Assembly (NCBI GenBank): GCA_021805275.1
Contig: JAJZFQ010000178.1
Coordinates: 163,499 to 227,498, forward strand
Direction: 5' to 3'
From: Pseudomonadota bacterium
Lineage (GTDB): Bacteria > Pseudomonadota > Gammaproteobacteria > Steroidobacterales > Steroidobacteraceae
DNA length: 64,000 bases
Each line of letters opens with the position of its first letter. Position 1 is the first letter of the stretch. The position numbers were made by a program, and so were the translations under genes. This document shows, one piece after another, positions 54,366 through 64,000 of this stretch. The notes below the pieces were generated by a model. It had not been told where the DNA came from. It saw nothing but the letters and a program-made list of their open reading frames with translations, and did not search any database.

Positions 54366-55070
54366 CTAAGCGCCCCCCGGCGGCGGGGCCAGCGGCCATG
54401 GCTCGCAGCGCACCCAGCGCTCCAGGAGCGCCTCGAATTGCCCACGCGCAACGGGGCGCGCCCCGAGGCTCGCCAGGTGCGCCGAGGGCATCTGACAGTC
54501 GATGAGCGCGATGCCGCTCGCCGGAGACAAACCCACCAGGTGCGCCAGCGCCACCTTCGAGCCGTCGCGCGCGCGGCTGAACATGGATTCGCCGAAGAAC
54601 ACCCCGCCGAGCCGTACGCCGTAGAGCCCGCCGATGAGCCCCCCTTCGTGGGTGACTTCCACGCTGTGGGCGAAACCGAGCCGATGCAGCCGCACGTAGG
54701 CCTCGCGCATCTCGGGGGTGATCCAGGTGCCGGGGCTGCGCTCGCGCGGTGCGGCACAGGCATCGATCACGACCTCGAATTGTTGATTAATCGAGACCTG
54801 CAGCCCCTTGTTTCGGATGGTCTTTTCCAGGCTCCGATGCAGCCGGAAGTCCTCCGGGAACAGTACCGTGCGCGGGTCCGGCGACCACCACAGCACCGGC
54901 TGACCGGGGGCGTACCATGGAAAGATGCCGCGGCGGTAGGCCGCCAGCAGCCGCTCGCTCGACAGATCGCCCCCGGCGGCGAGCAGCCCCGGCGGCTCAT
55001 CGAGCGCCTGCTCGAGCGGCGGGAACCACTCGTGCGAGGCGTGCGGGGAGAGCCAGGTGATGCGCTTCAC
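54366..55070 (-). CDS. aat: Leucyl/phenylalanyl-tRNA-protein transferase Aat
   Basis: Aat, 234 residues, adds Leu or Phe to proteins with N-terminal Lys or Arg, making them ClpS substrates. Family segments are [21 protein letters not shown] near the start, [22 protein letters not shown] near residue 48, [30 protein letters not shown] near 135 and [17 protein letters not shown] near 190. The GTG start overlaps the stop of the GNAT gene (GTGA). Its nearness to clpS-clpA groups tagging and delivery genes together. Confidence 0.94.
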   Translation of the reverse strand: MKRITWLSPHASHEWFPPLEQALDEPPGLLAAGGDLSSERLLAAYRRGIFPWYAPGQPVLWWSPDPRTVLFPEDFRLHRSLEKTIRNKGLQVSINQQFEVVIDACAAPRERSPGTWITPEMREAYVRLHRLGFAHSVEVTHEGGLIGGLYGVRLGGVFFGESMFSRARDGSKVALAHLVGLSPASGIALIDCQMPSAHLASLGARPVARGQFEALLERWVRCEPWPLAPPPGGA

Positions 55071-56206
55071 GCGTTAGCCTTGCGGTACGGGACGTGCGTG
55101 CCCACGTCCCCGACGTACTCGTCGACCCAGTCGGCCTCGCGCTCCAGGTACTCCCCGATTGCCGTACGGAACGGCTCGTCACGGATCTGATGCGCCGACC
55201 AGGTGAGGCGCGGCTCGAAGCCGCGGCTCACCTTGTGCTCGCCCTGCGTGCCGGGCTCGAACCGCCCGATGCCCCGCTCGATGCAGAACTGGATTCCCTG
55301 GTGGTAACAGGTCTCGAAGTGCAGGCTGTGGTACTCGCCGCTCGCGCCCCAGTAGCGGCCCCAGAGCGTCTCGGCAGACCAGAAGAACACCGCGGCGGCC
55401 ACCGCTCGGCCGCCGTGCACGGCGATCTTCACCATGAGCGCATCGCCGAGGGTGCGGGCGATCTCGGCGAAGAACTCCCGCGTCAGATACGGCTCGTGGC
55501 CATGGCGCAGGAAGGTCTCGCGGTGAAAGCCGTAGACGGTCTCGAGCAGCTCCGGCTCGAGCTCGTTGCCGAAGCGGGTGAGAAAGCCGATGCCCGCTTC
55601 CTCGACGCGTCGTCGCTCGCGGCGCGCCTTCTTGCGCTTCTCGGCGGTGAAGGTGGCGAGGTACGCCTCGAAGTCGCCGTAGCCGCGGTTGGTCCAGTGG
55701 AACTGGCAGTCCCTCCGCAGCAGCCAGCCCGCCTCGGCGCAGGCGGCACGGTCCGCCTCGGTGAGAAACAGGGCGTGCACGGAGGAGCAGCCGCGGGCCT
55801 GCGCCACCTCCCCGAGGGCCTCGATCAGCCCCGTGCGCACCGCCTCGGGGGCGAGTCCGGCGCGCACCAGCAGGCGCGGGCCTGTGGCCGGGGTGAACGG
55901 CACGGCCACCGTGAGCTTCGGGTAGTAGGCCCGGCCGTAGCGGGCGTAGGCCTCGGCCCAGGCGAAATCGAACACGAATTCGCCGAAGGAATTGTCCCTG
56001 ACGAACGCTGCCACGGCGCCCGCGAGCCCGTCGGCGTCGCTGAGGGTGATGGGGCAGGGCAGCCAGCCGCGGCCTGCACCGAGGCAGCCGGAGTGCTCGA
56101 GGGCGGCGAGGAACTCGTGGCGCAGGAACGGCTGGGCAGGCCCGGCGAGCGCGTTCCATTGGCCCGGATCGATCTGATCGATGCTCGAGTGGACGGCGAG
56201 CTTCAT
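55067..56206 (-). CDS. GNAT-like acyltransferase (COG3146 family)
   Basis: The 379-residue protein belongs to the peptidogalycan/GNAT family: QPFLRHEFLAALEHSGC near residue 27, VFDFAWAEAYARYGRAYYPKLTVAVPFTPATGPRLL near residue 75, and the C-terminal YWGASGEYHSLHFETCYHQGIQFCIERGIGRFEPGTQGEHKVSRGFEP. It sits between aat and trxB, its usual place in related genomes. The substrate is not established; an aminoacyl or acyl transfer role is inferred from the fold. Three bases separate it from trxB and four overlap aat, so it is part of one operon. Confidence 0.85.
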   Translation of the reverse strand: MKLAVHSSIDQIDPGQWNALAGPAQPFLRHEFLAALEHSGCLGAGRGWLPCPITLSDADGLAGAVAAFVRDNSFGEFVFDFAWAEAYARYGRAYYPKLTVAVPFTPATGPRLLVRAGLAPEAVRTGLIEALGEVAQARGCSSVHALFLTEADRAACAEAGWLLRRDCQFHWTNRGYGDFEAYLATFTAEKRKKARRERRRVEEAGIGFLTRFGNELEPELLETVYGFHRETFLRHGHEPYLTREFFAEIARTLGDALMVKIAVHGGRAVAAAVFFWSAETLWGRYWGASGEYHSLHFETCYHQGIQFCIERGIGRFEPGTQGEHKVSRGFEPRLTWSAHQIRDEPFRTAIGEYLEREADWVDEYVGDVGTHVPYRKANA

Positions 56207-56209
56207 CCG

Positions 56210-57250
<1,041 letters not shown>

Positions 57251-57313
57251 TCATAGTACCAAGGGTGGGACGGCGGGTACTGCGCTAAAATCGCCGCAAT
57301 CGTTCTGCCGAGC

Positions 57314-59650
57314 ATGCTGGAGCCGAAAGCGTTGGCCGAGTCCCAGGCGCTCATGCGCCGTCCATCCCGTTTCAGCGCCGCGGTCACCCGCGCGCTGCGC
57401 GAGAGCGCCGTCATCGCCATTGCCGCCGCGGCACTGGTGGTGCTGATCGCGCTCGTCAGCTACGACCCCGCCGATGCGGGATTTTTCTTCAGCGGCACCG
57501 GCGCGGTCGTGCACAACCGCATCGGGCCGGCGGGCGCGTGGCTCGCCGATGGGCTGTTCGGGCTGTTCGGCGCGCCGGCCTACTGGCTGCCGCTGATGCT
57601 GGCGCTGGCGGCCTGGCGCACCCACCGCGGCGGACGCGAGGAGCTGCCGGGACGGGCCACGCGGCTGGTGCGCGCCGGCGGTCTTGCCCTGCTGCTCATG
57701 GCCAGCTGTGCCCTCGCCACCCTCAACTGGCGGCCCGGCGCCCTGCACGAGGGCGCGGGCGGGCTGCTCGGCTCGCTGGCCGGTGGCGCACTGCATGCCG
57801 CGCTCGGCTACATGGGCGCGACGCTGGTGATGCTGGTGGCGTGGATGGCGGGCCTGTCGCTCGGGCTCGGCGTGTCCTGGTTTACCATCATGGATCGGCT
57901 CGGCGCGTGGGCCTGGGCGGCGTTCGAGTGGCTGCGCGAGCGACGCGCCGCGGCGCGCGACCTCGCGGTCGGGCGCGAGCACCGTCAGGCGCGCAAGGAG
58001 GCCGTGGTGGCCGAACAGCAGCGCAGCGCCACCCGTACCCCGCCGCGCATCAGCGCTCCACCACCGCGCATCGAGAAGAGCGAGCGGGTCGAGAAGGAGC
58101 GGCAGGTGCCGCTGTTCGACCCGGTGAAATCCGGCGACCTGCCGCCACTGTCGCTGCTCGACGATCCGCCGCCGCGCGAGACGCTGTACTCCAACGAGGC
58201 GCTCGAGGGTCTTTCGCGCCTGGTGGAGATGAAACTGAAGGACTTCGACATCGAGGCCGAGGTGGTCTCGGTGCAGCCGGGGCCCGTGGTCACCCGCTTC
58301 GAGCTCAGGCCCGCCCCGGGCGTCAAGGCAAGCCAGATCACGACGCTGGCCAAGGACCTGGCGCGCGCGCTGTCGGTGCTCAGCGTGCGCGTGGTGGAGG
58401 TGATTCCCGGCAAGAACGTCATGGGGCTCGAGATCGCCAACGAGAAGCGCGAGATGGTCACCCTCGGGGAGATCATCCGCTCGAAGGCCTACGACGAGAT
58501 GCACTCCCCCCTCGCGCTTGCCCTGGGCAAGGACATCGGCGGGGCGCCCGTGGTGGCCGACCTCGCGCGCATGCCGCACCTGCTGATCGCCGGCACCACC
58601 GGCTCGGGCAAGTCCGTGGGCATCAACGCGATGGTGCTCTCGCTGCTGTACAAGTCGACCCCCGAGCACGTGCGGCTGATCATGATCGACCCGAAGATGC
58701 TCGAGCTGTCGGTCTACGAGGGCATCCCGCATCTGCTCTCCCCGGTGGTCACCGACATGAAGCAGGCGGCGAACGCCTTGCGCTGGTGCGTCGCGGAGAT
58801 GGAGCGGCGCTACCAGCTGATGGCCGCCCTCGGGGTGCGCAACATCGCCGGCTTCAACCGGCGTGTGCAGGACGCCAACACCGCCGGCAAGCCCATCCTC
58901 GACCCGGTGCAGCTCGCGCAGGCGGCGAACGATCCAACCGTCGATCAGCGCCAGATCCCGCACCTCGCAACGCTGCCGTACGTGGTCGTGGTCATCGATG
59001 AGCTCGCCGATCTGATGATGCTCGTCGGCAAGAAGGTCGAGGAGCTGATCGCGCGCCTGGCGCAGAAGGCGCGCGCCTCGGGCATCCACCTGGTGCTGGC
59101 GACCCAGCGGCCCTCGGTGGATGTGATCACCGGCCTGATCAAGGCCAATATTCCCTGCCGGATCGCCTTCCAGGTCTCGGCCAAGGTCGACTCGCGCACC
59201 ATCCTCGATCAGATGGGCGCCGAGACGCTGCTCGGCCACGGCGACATGCTCTATCTGCCCTCCGGCACCTCCCTGCCGACGCGGGTGCACGGCGCGTTTG
59301 TCTCGGACCAGGAAGTGCACCGCGTGGCCGAGGCGCTGAAGAAGGCCGCGCCGCCGAATTACATCGAAGAGGTGCTCAGCGGTCCCCAGGGCCCGATCCC
59401 GGGACTGCTGGGCGAGGAGGGCGAGGGCGGCATCGAGGCCGACCCGGAACTGGATGCGCTCTACGACGAGGCGGTGCGGATCGTCACCACGGATCGCAAG
59501 CCGTCGATCTCCTACGTGCAGCGACGCCTGAAGATCGGCTACAACCGCGCCGCGCGGCTGCTCGAGACCATGGAGGCGGCGGGGCTGGTCGGCCCGTTGC
59601 AGTCGAACGGGTCGCGCGAGGTGCTGGTGCCGGCGCGCCCGGAGGATTAA
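57314..59650 (+). CDS. ftsK: DNA translocase FtsK
   Basis: FtsK, 778 residues, anchors at the septum and pumps DNA to finish chromosome segregation and activate XerCD. Four or five N-terminal helices (residues about 30-195) are followed by a short linker, the motor domain with Walker [11 protein letters not shown] near 427 and [13 protein letters not shown] near 560, and the C-terminal gamma winged helix ([28 protein letters not shown]) that reads KOPS. The short linker places it with the compact FtsK/SpoIIIE forms rather than the 1329-residue E. coli type. Order ftsK-lolA-rarA-serS is conserved. Confidence 0.95.
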   Translation: MLEPKALAESQALMRRPSRFSAAVTRALRESAVIAIAAAALVVLIALVSYDPADAGFFFSGTGAVVHNRIGPAGAWLADGLFGLFGAPAYWLPLMLALAAWRTHRGGREELPGRATRLVRAGGLALLLMASCALATLNWRPGALHEGAGGLLGSLAGGALHAALGYMGATLVMLVAWMAGLSLGLGVSWFTIMDRLGAWAWAAFEWLRERRAAARDLAVGREHRQARKEAVVAEQQRSATRTPPRISAPPPRIEKSERVEKERQVPLFDPVKSGDLPPLSLLDDPPPRETLYSNEALEGLSRLVEMKLKDFDIEAEVVSVQPGPVVTRFELRPAPGVKASQITTLAKDLARALSVLSVRVVEVIPGKNVMGLEIANEKREMVTLGEIIRSKAYDEMHSPLALALGKDIGGAPVVADLARMPHLLIAGTTGSGKSVGINAMVLSLLYKSTPEHVRLIMIDPKMLELSVYEGIPHLLSPVVTDMKQAANALRWCVAEMERRYQLMAALGVRNIAGFNRRVQDANTAGKPILDPVQLAQAANDPTVDQRQIPHLATLPYVVVVIDELADLMMLVGKKVEELIARLAQKARASGIHLVLATQRPSVDVITGLIKANIPCRIAFQVSAKVDSRTILDQMGAETLLGHGDMLYLPSGTSLPTRVHGAFVSDQEVHRVAEALKKAAPPNYIEEVLSGPQGPIPGLLGEEGEGGIEADPELDALYDEAVRIVTTDRKPSISYVQRRLKIGYNRAARLLETMEAAGLVGPLQSNGSREVLVPARPED

Positions 59651-59656
59651 GGATTC

Positions 59657-60345
59657 ATGATGAAAGTGTTGCCCCTGGCGGCGCTCGCCGCCGCGCTCGC
59701 TCTCGCCCCACCCCCGGCGCCGGCGGCACAGGCGCCCGTCGCAGCGGGTCCGCAGGCGCCGACGCCGCTCGATCGGTTTCTCAGCCGTCTGCACACCCTG
59801 CGGGTGAACTTTCGCCAGACGCTCGTCGATGCGCACGGCGCGCTGCTGTCGCGCTCGGCCGGCACGCTCATCGTCGAGCGCCCGGGCAAGTTCCGCTGGA
59901 GCATCCACCCGCTGCCCGCCAAGACCGGTGCCGCTGCGGCGGGCAGCGGTCAGCTGATGGTGGCCGACGGGCGCAACTTGTGGTTCTACGACCGCGATCT
60001 CGAGCAGGTCACGGTGCAGCCGGTGAGCGCAGCGCTGTCGGCGACGCCGGCGATGCTGCTGTCCGGCACGGTCGATGTGCGGGCGCACTTCACCGAGCGG
60101 CCGGCCGGCCGACGCGAGGGCCTGGAGTGGGTCTACGTCGCCCCGCTGCACGCCTCGGGGGCGGATTTCCGCAGCGCGCTGTTCGGGTTCGAGCGCGGCA
60201 CGCTCAAGCGCATGATCCTCGAGGACTCCCTCGGGCAGGAGGCCACGATCGTGTTCGAGCAGGTTGCGCTCAACGGACCGGTGGCCGCCAAGACGTTCGA
60301 GTTCGCGCCGCCACCGGGCGTTGATGTGATCGGAACGCCCGCGCG

Positions 60346-60349
<4 letters not shown>
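59657..60349 (+). CDS. lolA: Outer-membrane lipoprotein carrier LolA
   Basis: LolA, 230 residues, carries lipoproteins across the periplasm from LolCDE to the outer membrane. It has a signal peptide (cleaved near residue 24, APAAQA), an Ala/Pro-rich mature start, and the LolA fold: RVNFRQTLVDAHG, GTLIVERPGKFRWSI near residue 73, LMVADGRNLWFYDRDLEQVTVQPV near 105. It starts six bases after ftsK and its stop overlaps rarA (GTGA). The transporter that feeds it (lolC-E-D) is encoded at 14.5-17.8 kb. Confidence 0.92.
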
Positions 60350-62936
<2,587 letters not shown>

Positions 62937-63110
62937 GCGGGCGCCGGGGCAGGACCAAATTACTCGCCGGTGCTCCTCTTCGGCGGTCGGCTCGAGCCGC
63001 CGCAGACCCGCCAGGTCTATCGCGGGGGCCGCCTAGCATCTATAGGAGCGAGGGGGCGGGCTGCTATCATCCTGACTGATGCGCCGGCCGGTTGGCGCAG
63101 GAGAACTGTG

Positions 63111-63701
63111 ATGCTCAAGGGCAGCTCGGTCCGCCGCGCGGACCATCCGATCGACAGGCTATTCCTCGACCGCTGGTCGCCGCGGGCGATGAGCGGGGAG
63201 GCGATTTCGGCCGAGGAGCTCGCGAGCCTGTTCGAAGCGGCGCGCTGGGCGCCGTCCTCCGGCAACCAACAACCTTGGCGGATGCTGTTTGCCCGGCGGG
63301 ATACGTCCGAGTGGCCGACCTTCTTCGGCTTGCTGGCGAGCGGCAATCAGGCGTGGTGCGCGCAGGCCGCGGCGCTCGTGGTGTTCGCCTCCAGGTCGAT
63401 CAACACCTACACGGGCAAGCCCTCGGTGACGCATTCGTACGACACCGGGGCGGCCTGGGGGTACTTCGCGCTGCAGGGCTACCTCAAGGGCTACGTGGTG
63501 CACGGCATGGAGGGATTCGATTACACGCGGGCGCAGAGCACGCTCGGTATCCCGGAAGACTATCGCGTCGAGGCGATGGCGGCGGTGGGCCGTCCGGCGC
63601 CCAAAGAGGTGCTGAGCGCCGCCCTGCAGGCGCGCGAGGCACCGAGTGACCGGAACTCCCTGGCGCAGATCGTCTGCGAGGGTGCCTGGCAATTGGGATA
63701 G
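63111..63701 (+). CDS. Nitroreductase-family protein
   Basis: A 196-residue FMN-dependent oxidoreductase of the nitroreductase fold. It has RWSPRAMSGEAISAEELASLFEAARWAPSSGNQQPWRMLFA at residues 22-62, where Arg, Ser and Asn contact FMN, and VEAMAAVGRPAPKEVL near residue 155. Members reduce nitro compounds, quinones or similar. CAGGAG precedes the ATG; the open frame upstream is not used. It stands between serS and tRNA-Ser with no evident partner. Confidence 0.88.
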   Translation: MLKGSSVRRADHPIDRLFLDRWSPRAMSGEAISAEELASLFEAARWAPSSGNQQPWRMLFARRDTSEWPTFFGLLASGNQAWCAQAAALVVFASRSINTYTGKPSVTHSYDTGAAWGYFALQGYLKGYVVHGMEGFDYTRAQSTLGIPEDYRVEAMAAVGRPAPKEVLSAALQAREAPSDRNSLAQIVCEGAWQLG

Positions 63702-63806
63702 GGCGCCTCCGGGCGCGACTCGATTGCCTGGCGGGTTCAACATGCGCGACGCGACGGCGCGATGTGACCGGCGAGGAGTGCATCTGCTAGCATGCGGCCG
63801 CGACGC

Positions 63807-63901
<95 letters not shown>

Positions 63902-64000
63902 GGCGGCGCACGAAGTATGTGCGCGCGCATCCGCGCTTCTTTCCTACCAACTCGTTGCGTTATCGGTTGATGTCGAGCGCACAGGTCATTCCCCGTGCGG

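Noticed and set aside
57251..60151. 966-residue open frame antisense to ftsK and lolA
   Set aside because: It spans two real genes on the other strand and has the biased composition of a shadow frame.
63740..63806. Promoter for tRNA-Ser
   Set aside because: A TAGCAT at 63788 is possible as -10 but no -35 lies at proper spacing.

Overview
This is a GC-rich stretch of a Gram-negative chromosome, almost wholly coding, with short gaps, many 4-base gene overlaps (ATGA, GTGA, TTGA) and frequent GTG or TTG starts. Outer-membrane and lipid A genes (lolA, lolCDE, msbA, lpxK, kdsB, an Lpp-like lipoprotein, a TonB-dependent receptor, gspCDEF) together with csiV, rne, fabH and lexA point to a gammaproteobacterium. 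Gene orders such as clpS-clpA/infA-aat-GNAT-trxB-ftsK-lolA-rarA-serS, and DUF2062-exbBD-msbA-lpxK-kdsB, suggest the Xanthomonadales/Nevskiales/Steroidobacterales side of that class. That placement is inference; no rRNA gene is present.

Layout. 1-6.1 kb is loose accessory sequence: an acyl-CoA synthetase, a decayed GAF-like gene, a divergent argO/argP pair, a GST-like protein and a VOC protein. 6.1-14.4 kb holds a TonB-dependent receptor, csiV, mfd overlapped by a class III nucleotide cyclase gene, and a small exported protein. 14.5-23.2 kb is an envelope block: lolC-lolE-lolD, DUF2062 (opposite strand), exbB-exbD-msbA-lpxK-ycaR-kdsB, ended by a hairpin. 23.3-29.3 kb carries a glycine-zipper lipoprotein, a small outer-membrane protein, a purine-salvage group (phosphoribosyltransferase, NCS2 permease, adenine deaminase) and a radical-SAM sulfatase maturase without a visible substrate. 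29.9-38.1 kb has a protein tyrosine phosphatase, rne divergent from rluC, maf divergent from yceD-rpmF-plsX-fabH, then a bidirectional terminator and a long Lpp-like lipoprotein. 38.6-44.6 kb is the SOS mutagenesis operon lexA-imuA-imuB-dnaE2, with a clear promoter and SOS box. 45.2-51.2 kb is a PA3496-like gene and the type II secretion genes gspC-D-E-F. 51.4-63.9 kb contains the N-degron proteolysis genes clpS-clpA and aat, infA, a GNAT gene, trxB, then ftsK-lolA-rarA-serS, a nitroreductase and tRNA-Ser(UGA).

How the genes fit together. Three groups serve the outer membrane: lipoprotein export (LolA, LolCDE), LPS synthesis and flipping (KdsB, LpxK, MsbA), and type II secretion. ExbBD could energise the TonB-dependent receptor. 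LexA controls an error-prone polymerase set. Aat tags proteins that ClpS delivers to ClpA. YceD, L32, PlsX and FabH link ribosome and membrane synthesis.

I see no CRISPR array, insertion sequence, prophage or obvious new multi-gene system. The points most worth a second look are the unusually long Lpp-like protein, a GspE lacking all four zinc cysteines, a cyclase with His at the usual adenine-selecting Lys and an overlap with mfd, a near-leaderless promoter before yceD, the orphan sulfatase maturase, a 15-bp minisatellite in rne, and long perfect hairpins between convergent genes.
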